This document shows, piece by piece, positions 34,101 through 46,500 of a stretch of 64,000 nucleotides of DNA. Below the pieces are notes generated by a model. The model was not told the DNA's origin. It ran no database searches and saw only the letters and a program-made list of their open reading frames with translations. The DNA is from Cricetomys ansorgei (taxonomy: Eukaryota; Chordata; Mammalia; Rodentia; Nesomyidae), in NCBI GenBank assembly GCA_026225945.1, contig JAMJFZ010000596.1:2280001-2344000 (forward strand), read 5' to 3'. The translations under genes were made by a program, and so were the position numbers. The stretch's first letter is position 1, and the number at the start of each line of letters is the position of its first letter.

Positions 34101-37100
34101 TGTTTTTTTGTAGTAACTAAAAGGTTCAAGATTTTCTTCAGCCTATTGAAGCCATCAAAAATAATGTATTGGTCTGGGAATGTACCAGAATGTAGCATAC
34201 TTGTTCCTATGTACCAGACCCTGGCTTCAGTCTCAAGTACTGCAGTAACAACAACAACAGTAATCATAATAATGAGTAGTAATGGGGGCGGATGTGGTGC
34301 AGTGCACCTGTGATCCCACATTTGGGAGCTGGGGTTTGAATGTGAGGTCACTCAGAGCTGCAGTTCAAAGGGCATGGAGCCGGCAAGGTGCTCAGCAGGT
34401 AAAGGCGCTGGTGACCAGCCTGATGGCCTAGACCCAGTCCCTGGGGCTCACGTGGTGGAAGGAGAGAGCCAGCTCCTGCAAGTCGTCCTCTGACCGCCAC
34501 ACTCACACTGTCGTGCACGTGCACACGTACACACACACACACACACAATGTTAAAGACTTAGTAGTTCCTGTGTGTTGAATATTTAAGATTTTCATAATG
34601 GCTCTTTGTTTGCAGGTAATGGAAAAGGTGGAGAATCGATTTATGGTGGATACTTTAAAGGTAAGGTCTGCTGTTTTGTGCCTTTTTTTTTTTTTTTTTT
34701 TGGTTTCAGTTCTTATATAAAGCAAGTTTGGTCGCATACTTTAATGAGAAGAGGTTTACTTGTAGTTCACGTTTTGCATGAAACTAATGCTGCATGAAAA
34801 TACTTTATTTGCATGAATTTGGGGATAAATTATATTGTAATATGTAACTTTTAATTGACCAGATTAATTAAGGCTAACTTTAAGGTTAAACATGACTTTC
34901 AGCATGGAGGTTAGGCAACTATATACATGAAAACTCCTATCTTCCTGCCTAAAACTGTCAACATATTCTTTTGTTTATAGAGAATGTGGTCTTTTGCAAA
35001 ATGAAAAGGTAAGAGAACGAAGCTCAGTAACACAAACTCCACTCTGCTCCCTTGTGCCCTTCTAATAAATCCACGGACAGTCTGGTCAGGTTGTGGCTGG
35101 ATTTCTGTATTGTTTGAAGACTTGGAAAATCTATGTGATTCCATACATGCATCTGTGCCTTTGTTTCTTTAAAATTGGTTATTCTGCATCAGGGAAAAGA
35201 ATCTAGTTGTGGTTCCCCCATCCCCAAACCAAACAATTTCTTTGAATAAAAGTTTTTTTTTTTTCCTTTCTCAAAGGTTTGTATGGTTTCTGTTGTGTAC
35301 TAGAAGTATATGGTTGTATTGTATTCCTACAGTAGTAGTATTTCATAAGTCTAACGATTGCACTTCCCCAAAAAGCCTTAGAAAAGTCAGTTGCAGGGAT
35401 TTACAGTGGGCTTCAGCATTGCTGGGCTTTAATGTTATCAGAGCTTCAGTGTGTAATGGTCTCTTATATTTCCTTTGGGGGAAATGGATCACTACTCTTT
35501 TTCAGAAGCCTGTCCCCAAGGTAATCATTTCTTTACAGTTTTTATGTTTCTGTTTACTCTAAAGAAAGATTTGTTTGTATGATTGTAAAAGGAAATTTGA
35601 TTTTAAAGATTTCTCCCTTCCAAATACTTACCAGGCCTGACCATGCTTACTTAGCTTTTGGTATTAAGGGAGAGCACGCACATTCAGGGTGATATGGCTT
35701 TCTAGTTTTAAAGATATTTCTACTGAATTAAAGCCATCTCTATGTGATAATGATGATAGAAAAAAATTTTCCCTTTCTAGCTGGTTCTAGTGGCATGCAG
35801 CAACTTAACGCTTAATGTTATGGGCCACTTTAATGTGGTTATTTCCTGTGGCAGATGCTTTTGTATCTTAAAATTGTATTTTGCCTTCTATAATGTTATT
35901 TTTATACAACTTACTTTCTTAGGTAATTTTGTGATCCTACTGATACTTAATTTAATTTAGCATTTTCCTAAAATTTAGTATTTGTGATATTTTTGTCCTC
36001 GTAGACCAGCTTGACTTCAGTGGAATAATAAATTTACCATACAAACGTTAAGCATTTAAGAGTAGGCTTATTAAAACTCACCAGTAGTTCATGTGGCAGG
36101 CTAATTTGGAACTTGACGGGAATACATTTTACTGCAGAGATTTTTCTAAAAGTGTCTTGATTAGTTTTCCCTGAAAGTCAATAGTTGATATGTCATTTAA
36201 GCCAAAGTATGTTACTACTGGAAGTGACTGTTCTAAGGCTGTTTGTACAAAGTATTAAATACCTGTTCTTTTCCTCAAGGCTTTAATTAGTATCTTTTCA
36301 GCCTTTTTGTGCTTTTGTTATTTGATTAGATTTTTTTTTTCTAAATATTGCCAAATATCTTACTGACCAGAAGAGGAATTTCATCCTTTGCTTTCAATTT
36401 AGTGCTTGAACATTACTTTTAGAAACTGCTTGTGATTGGAAACTAACAAATTTGTGTTTTCTTCAAACAGATGAAAACTTTATTCTCAAACATGACAGAG
36501 CGTTCCTTTTGTCAATGGCAAATCGAGGGAAGCATACCAATGGTTCCCAGTTTTTCATGTGAGTAGGCACAATGCAGAGATGAGTTTTCCCACAGAGAAG
36601 CGCTGTTCATGAGAAAGATGGGATAGCTAATCTCATTTTACTGCCCAGACTCTGGCAGCTTTGGTCTGACTCTTGTTTCTGATGTTACATAGTAACTGTA
36701 ATCTGTAATGTCACTCAGCACATATCCTGACTTTGAAGAATGGAATTTTAAAATGTAATCTGGAGGTACATACTGTTTTCAGAATATGCTATCATCACGA
36801 GGAATGAATTTGACTTTATCCTCTTACTCATTTGAAGGCTCAGTTTAGAAACCTAAATTGGAATATGAATTCGTGGTGAACATGTAAAAATTGTCCATAA
36901 TGTAGTGGTGCATGCTTTTAATCCTAGCACTCAGAGGCGGAGGCAGGCAGGTCTCTGTGAGTTCAAGAAGACCATACTGGTCACATAGTTCAAGAGCTAC
37001 AGTGTAGAATCTGTCTCAAAAAAAGTTGTCCATGTTGTAAGCTCAGATGGACCATAGACACAAAAACCAGTCACTTTGGGTAAACCATCATATGAGTAGT

Positions 37101-37462
37101 TTTGATTTTGTTTTCTCTCATAATTTGAGCCTGTTCTGAGAGAGGTAACATTATTTCCTGATGAGATGTAGGAAATTGATTTGATGTTGAGCCAGCATTT
37201 TTAAAAACTCAAACTCTGCAAGTTCTGTACATGATGAATTACCTCATCATTGGCTGTCATTTTTGCCAAAATTTGTAAATACTACTCAGCAAACTTTAAA
37301 GTACTAAATTTGCTTTTTTAAAGAGCAAATACCTTTTGGGCTGGCTGGCTGGTTCAGTCACTTGACACAAGCCTGTGTTCCATCCTCAGAACTCATAGAG
37401 AGGTGGAAGGAGAGAACCAACTCCACAAAATTGTCTTCTAGTCTCCAGATGTGTGCCTACAC

Positions 37463-37502
<40 letters not shown>

Positions 37503-40500
37503 CATCGTACACAGCAATGATAAAGAGCATATTTTGTTGGTATATGCCTACACAACCAAAAACTAAATTCTCATGTGAAAAATCACATAAAACCTTTGGC
37601 ATACTTTCAATTACATCATACCTATTTGTATTATCTCATCATCTAAAATGTGAAAGATAATTGTCCAGCATGCAGCTTAATACTTTTGATAGTAATTTCT
37701 GTTATTCTGTGTGTGTTGGAGAAATATCTTATTCATGGTTTAGCTCAAGTTTTCTTTTACATCTTTCTGAATGGATAAATATGAATGGCGCTTCCCTGCC
37801 TTTAAAGAAATCATTTATTCATACAAGAAACTCACATTTTAAGTTTGTCTGAAAGATTTCCAACATGATCTGATTAAGTTCAGATAAGGGGCATTCTGTT
37901 CCCAAGGATGTCCTAAAAATGGAAAGCTAGTAGAAGGTGATTGTGTGTTACACAGGAGGGAAACCTGAGACAGTCGTTCCTGTGCCCTGCTCTGATCCCT
38001 CAGGTGATTAGTTACACATATTTCCACAGGAGTACTTTTCCTGTTCTTAACCCTTGGGGGCAGGGAGCAGTGCAAAGCAAAGCGGATAATTTTCAAAAAC
38101 TTTCTGTAGTAACTCCATGTTAAAACTGTTTGCTCTGAGGCTTCTTTGTTTCCATTTTTAAGCTTATCTGAACTGTGAACATGAAAAACTAACGATTCAT
38201 TGATCAGGATGGTGCCATCTGAGGGCTCTAAAGTTTCTTTTTTATATCATTACATTTAAAACGTGCCTTATCAGGTAGCTGTGGTTTCTGGCCATTACCA
38301 CATATAGTTAGCTCATTTATTTATACAGACCTCTGTTAGAATCTAGGGTATAAAATTCTCTATCATACTATCATCTAGTAGCTACTTACATCTCTAGGAG
38401 ATTTAGTAAATGCCATTCTGTTTTCTATGTGCTTAATTTCTCACTGGACAGCTGTTTGAAGAGGGACACCAAATGAATTTTAAATCAATTTTAAGTTTTA
38501 AATCAATAAATTAGAAATAATTTTAAGCTTGTTTTCATAATTAACTATAGATAGCACTAAAATCACAGAATGCATGATAAAGGCAAATCATAGAGAGGAG
38601 TTCATAGCCATTTTGTACACAAAGTTTGTCCTAATTTTTTTAAAAGTAACTTGTGTGCTTATGTGCGGCTTTATGATGGCTGAAAATTCCAGTTCCAAGA
38701 AGTTGCAAGATAAAATCTTAACTAATGATCACATTTCTGAATGAAATATATCTTGACTTTTATGGAAAGGATGGATGGCAGCCAATAAAGGAGTAATCTT
38801 TAAAACTGTGTCTTGCAAGCCCAGGTCCTTTGGAGCTGGAAGTAGTAAAAAGAATACTGCACTGTTTTTGGGCTGTGTGCATAATCATAGGTGAGACTTA
38901 CTCAAGGGCTTCTCAGGAACAGCTCTGGCTTTTGTCCTGTCACCGCACACTTCATGTGGCACCTTGAGAAGCAGCTCTGAAACAGAAAGGGTAATGTAAA
39001 CTGAGAGGCTTCAGATCTTCTTAAAGATTGTCTCATTGGCCTTACAAGGACCTATAAAACATCCGCACAAAATGGTACTCAGTCTGTGTCCCACAAGTCT
39101 GCAGTTCCTGAGGAGTAAATTTGCTGTTAGTGTAGTGTGTGGAAGTCCCTTGGGGACTACTGTTGTGTGTACACTAACTGTTGTGTGTACACTAACTGTT
39201 GTGTGTATGCTGACTGTTGTCTTGATTCTCATGCATTTACAACTTCCCTTCCTAAGGTGTACACTGTTTTCCTCAACATAATTTTGTACATCCTTTCACT
39301 GTGTGGAGAGAATATCTATGTATGCTGGCAGATATGTATTTTATGATCATATGTAGTGAAGATGAGGCTTTCTTTACAGCCGTTTGTAATTTTTACCATT
39401 AACTGCTTATATTGATGGCAGCATGAACTGTAGTGCTTCTGCTTTGAAAGCTTATATAGAAGGAAAGACACTCTTGGAATAGTACCGCTTGAGAAATGAG
39501 AAGGAGATGGTGTGTGGCCCCATCCTCAAAGTATAAAGAGAGGAAGGGTTTGTTCATTGGAACATTTTCTAAGGAATTCAGAGTCTTGGGACCACACCCA
39601 CCAAGTTACCCCATGCTAGTGTGTCTGCTCGTTTGTCATTGTCTGTTTATTTTTAGGTCACGTATGGGAAAAAGCTATAGGGTGAGAAGTGTAGTTCAGT
39701 GATGGAGAGCTTGCTTTGTGTGCACGGCCATGGGCTCAGTCGCTAGCGCTGCAGAAAACAGTGAAGGAGTGAGTGAGTCAGGTAAAAGCTGTAGAGTGAG
39801 CGTGGAAAATGACAGTTGGGGAAACGAGCTATCATTGCTAGTGATAACTCTGGTACTAACTGATACTGTCTATAGCCATTAAAAAGATAGGAGAGTGTTA
39901 CATAAAAGTGATAGGAAGATTAGTTTATAACTTTTGTTACCAGTACTTTCCTGGGATGGAATACTTAACTAGCTATCAGGAAGCATTGGTTTTATCCAGC
40001 ACTCATGTGGCTATGGAAGGAAAATGGCTGTGATCTGAGTATAGAGTGAATTTCAAGTCATCCTAGGACACGTAGCACAAGACCCTGTCTCAAAAAAAAA
40101 AATGACACACACACACACACACACAATCTTCGTTTTAGTTCTGTTTTTCTGTACCCTGAATTACTTTTTAAAATCTATTACTTATAAAATAGCTCATGTC
40201 TTTATGTATGTGCATGCATGCATGTGTGTTTTCTCATGCACATAAGAACAGAAGTTAGAAGTTGACATCAGGTGTCTGTCTTTGTCAACCTCCACCCCTT
40301 TATGTTTTTTGAGACAGTCCCTTATTGAACCTGGGACCTTCAGGATTGTCCTAGGAGATCTGGCTGGCAAGCCCTAGTGACCCTCCATTCTCTGACCTCC
40401 CCAGTGCTAGCATTACAGGCACATGCTCTTACACGTGGCACACTCCAGCACTTGTGGGTGCTGTCTAGGACTCTGCATGGTGATACAGGAAACACCCACT

Positions 40501-43500
40501 AGCCATCTACCTACTTGCAAAGTAGCTCTGCGATAAATTAAACATTTTGGTGCAAAAATATTATAGAAGGAGCGTGTCTTACAGAAAAAGACCTTAAATT
40601 TCTGAATATATGGAATGATTTATGTATAAACATTCTTGTCTAAAAGAAATTATTTTGTTGCTACCTTATTTTCACCAGTCTGAAAAGCATCTCGAAAAGG
40701 CTTGGAACTCATCTTGTCTAAACCAGGGAGGTAGCCGTTCCTCCCTCAGCAGCTACTAAAATAAGTGTCAGTGCAAGTCTTTAAAAAAAAAAAAAAGATT
40801 GTTTTATGCATGAGTGTTTTGCCTGCGTATATCTGTGTACCACGTGCATGCAGTGACCTGAGAGGCCAGAGAATGTGTTGGAACTGTGGGACTGGAATTA
40901 ATAGTTGTGAGCTGCCATGTGGATGCTGGGGATTGAACCTGGGTCTTCTGGAATTGCAGCCAATGCTTTTATGCTGAGTTATCTCTCCAGCCTCAGTATA
41001 GGCCTTTTTTTGCTTCAAAGCTTTGGCGAATAGGTAATCATTGGCCACTCTTCCTGGTCATGATAATTGTTATGAAAATAAGATAATATTTTTAAAAGCC
41101 CAACTTGAACTTTAAGCAAAATTTCTGGTTTTTCTTTTTCTTAGTGCTGGTGATCAGACTTGTAAATGCTAGGCAGCAGCAGTTCTCTAAACTGAGGCTG
41201 GCCTGGAACTTAAGGGACCCACCTGCCTCTGCCTCCCGAGTGCTGACATTAAAGACATACGCCACCACAACAAGCCCATTGATTGTATGTATGAGGTCTC
41301 CTCCTCCTCTTCCTCTTTGCTTTTTAATTTATTATTTTATATTATTTTGCATGTATATCTGTGTACCACATGGATACAGTGCCACTAGAGGCCATAAGAA
41401 GGCATCAGATCCCGAGACTGGGTTACATAGCTGGTTGTGAGCTGCCATGCTGGTGCTAGGAAATGAACCCTGGTCCTGGAAGAGCAGTAAGTGCTCTAGT
41501 CCCACCGAGCTGCATCTCAAGTCCTCCATTTATTGTAGCATCATAAATAGGGCAGGGGCACACGGCCTAGGGCTCTTTTAGATCATTTAAGAACCAGGCT
41601 TGCAAGTGTTTCTGCATCTAATGAGAAAGGAATGCTCATTCCAAGTTAGGAACCAAGTAGCAGAAAGAGGTGGCTGTTTAAGGGGTTTATAAATCTTTGT
41701 TGACACTTTGGCAAGCAAAAGTAAATTAGGGAAAGAAATGTCTTTCTCACACATTCACAAATGTACGTGAGAGGAAATGACAGTAATGGACTGTCGAACA
41801 ACAGCAATTTGTGCTCTAGGTTTCAGTTTTTGTTTTGTTTGTTAGGGGAAGTAGTAACTTCTTACACAAATTTCAGAAATTTGTTGAGAGGAAAGGAGTT
41901 TGTGATACTTGAACTCAAAGCCACTTTCTTTGAATGTCAGATGTCATTACTAGCACATAACTTAGAATATTTAGTATTATGTGACACATATGTCAGCTGT
42001 CAGGGAGGAAAGCGTGTATGTCTCGTTATAATCTGTGTGCATTTCCTTAATATTGGTGCTGAGTTTAGAAAGCTCTCTGGTTGCAAACACAGCGTTGTGA
42101 GTTGCCCACTGCCTGAACATAAGCTGTGTCACACTCTACAGTCGGGCTCCCCCTTTGTGACCGCTGTAGTGTCAGCCTCTGAAGGGAAGAGCTGTATGTC
42201 AATGGTGATATTAGAATGGTTGCTTTTAGTCAGGCAGTGGTGGCGTGGCACACACTTTTAATCCCAGCACTCAGGAGGCAGAGGCAGGTGGATGAGTGAG
42301 TTCCAGGACAGCCATTGTTACAACAGAGAACCCTGTCTCAAAAAACAAACAAACACAAAAAGAATGGTTGCTTTTAGTGCCCTCTTATTTTAGACCTAGA
42401 GTAAGTACTTTTGTGTTTCACACTCTGAAAACTGCATGATTTCAAACTTTTTTATGACACTAATGCATGTATCATTGCATATATGAGAGATTTTAATTTA
42501 CTTTTACAATATTTTAATATTTAATATATCTAAAATTCTATCAGATTTTTGCTCATGATATAATAGGGTTTTTGGTTTGTGTAGTCATAGATTTTTTTGA
42601 AGTATCAGTTAAAATTCATCAATGTGTATTCTTCAAAAAATTTTCTCATAAGGGGAAAAATGAGATTAGACATGAAAATCCTCTGGCCAGGATTTAACTT
42701 GGTGCTCTAAGACTGTCACCTCCATTGCCGTCTGAGCTCAGAGAAGATCCCTAGACTTCTAATTGTGCCCTTATTACTGTTCTTATTAGTTCTGTGCACT
42801 AACTAACAGCTGGAGTACATGCGGTGAATAGGGAGCATAGTCCTGACTGCCCAGGTCATTCCCCGGTGTTCATGCCCTCTTGAGGAAGCCAGCATAGCCG
42901 GTCTCCTGGGTTATAGAAGGAGCTTTCATGTCTTACGAGCTGTTATCATCCCCTGTATTACAATATCATGGGTCTGAGAAGATCCCCACAAGGCTTTTCT
43001 AAAACAAAATTCATGTCTTCATAAATATCTTGTGAAAGAAAATTTAGAGCCCTCCATTTTAAAAAGCTTTCTTGCTTTGCATAAAACTCTAAAATTTTAA
43101 TTTCAAAAAGTTATATTGATATTAAAACATAGATTCAGTTTTGTCTTAAAAGTGTATTACAATTTATTTCTTGCCATTTTTGTGTAAAATTTACAGAAAG
43201 AGTGTTACACCGTGCGCTCCAAAGGTAATGTCTCATTACTCTAAGGCTTTCTCTCTTTCTTTGCCTTTGTTTCTTTAATCCTATTGTTATGTGTATTGAA
43301 ACATTTTTAAGGGAAAAAAAGCTTTCTGCTTGTTCTGTGTAGCAGCAATATATGTAAAACAGTGGCGTTTATTGCTTATGGTTAAGCTAGGAAGCACAGT
43401 TTCAGTGGCTCTTGTATGGCCTGGGGCAATGTTTTCGTTAGGATTTTAGGGGCTGTTAGGGTCTAGAAACTGCTCTGGTGATGGCGTAAGTATAGTTTAT

Positions 43501-46500
43501 TGTTTGGAACAACAGCAATACTTTACAGTTTCTAGGGTTTGTGATTTAAATGAACCTGTGCAGTAACTGTTTTAAGTAGATAGAGGGGCTGGAGAGACTT
43601 TCTCTTAAGTGAAAGGAGGAAGTAGAAATGTGTGAGTACTGAAGCTTCATAGTTAGAAATATTTTTTTTGTTTCTCCTTTGGGTTTGTTTTAAAAAGTGT
43701 GTATAAACTTAACACATCTCTGCTCAGCTTTGGTCTTCTAAGTCTTAATTTATATTATTATAAATTGTATTATAATTTATGTTATATAATCATATAATTA
43801 TCGCTGTCACGAGTTATCATTGAGAACACTGAATATAGTAAAGGGTCAGTGTGAGGTTTTTTTTGCCTGTTTTAGTAGGTGTGGCTGAGCACACAGTCTG
43901 TCCTGCCCTTCTGTTACACTTGACTGTTTATGTGATGTCAGCACAGCCCCAGTGAGCCTGCCTTAGAGTGAGTTCTTCTGGAGTCTGTAGGCTCAGATCA
44001 GAGTTTCTTTTTTGTGAAATATTTTCCATGTTCTTACTATTTATTCTATCCCAGTTAAGGTGCGCATTGGTGTTTCTGTATCATGAGTTGCAGGTGCCAG
44101 TAAATTAAATGATTCACATTGGTTTGGAAGCTCTGAGCAAATTCAGAGTTATCCTTAGTGGCAGAGATGCCCTGTCCTCTATTCCTGTGTTTCTTTACTA
44201 CTCAGTACACTAAGGACTGAGGTTGTTTTTGAGTGGGTTGTCATTTGCATAGAAAACAACTAGGGGCCGACAGTGTCGCTCAGTAGTTGAATATGTGCTT
44301 AGCACACATGAGGTACCTGGGTTCAGTCTCAACATGAGGCAAGTTATCCCAAGCTTGAATGCCCTAAAATCGTTGTTCTTGGTTGGTCTGAGTGTGTGTT
44401 GCTGCTGCTAGCTAGAATTGTCACCATTTGCCCCAAGGATTGCCTTACATGGCGTTTACAGTATTTGTTAGCTAAACTGGAGGTTGGACTGACTTTGTTT
44501 GTGCTGGAAAAGTCACAGGCTCTTCTCAGTGCTAGGTTCCTGAGAGTGAGGCCCAGGAAAGGAGGAGGGATGTATCTAGTCAGTGACAACTGTGTGCTCT
44601 CGTCTCCTGCATGGCAAAGCAGCTGTATCTTTCTGGGGGCACCTTACACCTTCCTAAGGGGTTTCTGACTAGCTTATGTTTTAGTTTCTGTTGTGGTAAA
44701 GTTCTACAATACAGGAAGCATTTTTGTTCTAAAGTTTTCTGCCACGGCTTCTGGATACTCGTTTCATAGTTTCAGTGTTTGTGGCTCACCAGTTAGATTT
44801 TCTTCATTTCTTTTTTTTTTTTTTTTTTTTTTTTGCTACCTGTTTTTTATACTGGCTTGAATTTTACTCTGTTTTCTAAGAATTTGAGACTTGTGAGTTT
44901 AAAACTCAAAACTAAAGTTCTGAAACTTAAGTTGACATTAAAATTTTTTAAGCTAACTACTATCTATAGTCTACAGAACTAGATACTCTTAAAGTAAGTA
45001 AAAGCATTGCAGACTCTTGTACAGTACTGTTTAGGGCATTGTTATAAAGGTTAAGCTATGTTCTGTTCATGTGTCTTAGAATGGCCTTAGAATGTACATA
45101 AAAATGCATATGTCTTTTCTTATACAAGTGACTGGTTTAACAAGGCCCGATAGCTAGTGACCGTGTCTAGATCTCCTGTTTCTCATCCTTACTAATTAAG
45201 GTTCTGGTGGTCTAATGCTGATCTGTCTATTCACTTTTGAATGTTTGCATTACAATTTATATATAAAGATTTGTGAAGCTGTTATGGGAAAACCAGCTTG
45301 GGTTCAAAATATCTTAACCAAGTATACCCCACAGATACCCCAACAGTGACAGTGAGATGTTCACAAAACAGCTAGTGGGGTGTTTTCTCGGCCATGGAAA
45401 TTGAAGGTGTCAATAATACCCCCTCATTTTCATTTTGCCCTGAGGAGCATCAGCAGTCTAAAGTCCCTCCCTATTGCATCTTCAGAGTGTGAGCGGCAGA
45501 CTTCACCTTGAGTGAAAGAAGGGGGCAGGAAGTTCTGCAGACAGCCTCCTGAGGCTCCTCCATTTGCCTGCCTTAAAAACATATGCAGACTGTCTCAGTC
45601 CTACATAGCAAATAGAAGAGCCCAGTGGGTGGGTGTGGCCATTGGGACAGGGGCTTCCTCCTTGTTTAATTCTGCTGGGAATTTTTTTTTAATGTTTGTT
45701 TTTGTTGCCATTATTGTTTTTGATTTGAGAGTAAATTTAATTTCAGTGTGTACGCTGTACATTTCTTCTGTAACTTAAATGAAACCTATCTTATATATTT
45801 TAATAGAGTTGATTTTATAATTCATTGTAATCTTGTTTTTTTAATCAGTAAAATGGCTACTGTTGGTGTTTGGGGGTCTTTAAGGTTGGATGTGTATGAT
45901 GCTTAACGTTTTCTGTCTTTTTATCTTTACTTCTTTGTTCACTACACGCTGTGTTTAAACCCTCTGCTTTCTTCATCTGAATACGTCATTTTTTGATACC
46001 ATCTTTGTGTTGATGTTTGTTGTACAGAACTACAAAGCCTGCTCCACACCTGGATGGGTAAGCATCGAGTTATTAAAATCTTGAGTTGTTTGGGTGACCG
46101 AAAGACTGGCTAACCAGGAGTTAGTCTCACATAGCCACGGTCTTCCTGAAAGGGCAGAAGGTCCAGTGGTTTTGAGAGCCCGTCTGGAGTTACTGATGAG
46201 GTCTTTCACTTGAACCACGAGTAGGCGTCTCAGCCATGTGGTTTTGAGTGTCCCTGTTGAGATAGTTTCTCAGTGTGAAGTATACTCTTTTATCAGATTC
46301 CTAACCCTAAGAAGGTTAGGAACCATCACAGCAACAGTAGAAGCTGAGCCCCATTTTGTCTTTAGATAAACTGTTGCCGTTTCCTATTTTGAAGTAGATT
46401 TCAAATTGTCATCTGCTTCTAGTTGGTTCATAACACTTTGGCTTTGTTTCCAGTTCTGTGAAGATGTTTTTTTTACAGCAGTTGTCCTAGTTACTGCTTA

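Larger units (their letters stand above)
36559..46027 (+). other. Nktr: Nktr intron 6 (9.5 kb, largest intron)
   Basis: It holds SINEs, a short tandem repeat at 39158 and a candidate 28-nt cassette exon at 43197-43224. A 166-codon open frame at 41761-42261 has no recognisable domain and no splice context, so I treat it as chance. Confidence 0.88.

Noticed and set aside
39158..39225. Regularly spaced short repeats that could suggest a CRISPR-like array
   Set aside because: The units are directly adjacent with no spacers and the DNA is mammalian; it is an ordinary tandem repeat.
41761..42261. 166-codon open frame in Nktr intron 6
   Set aside because: No domain, no flanking splice signals in phase and no repeat of known coding type; the length is compatible with chance.
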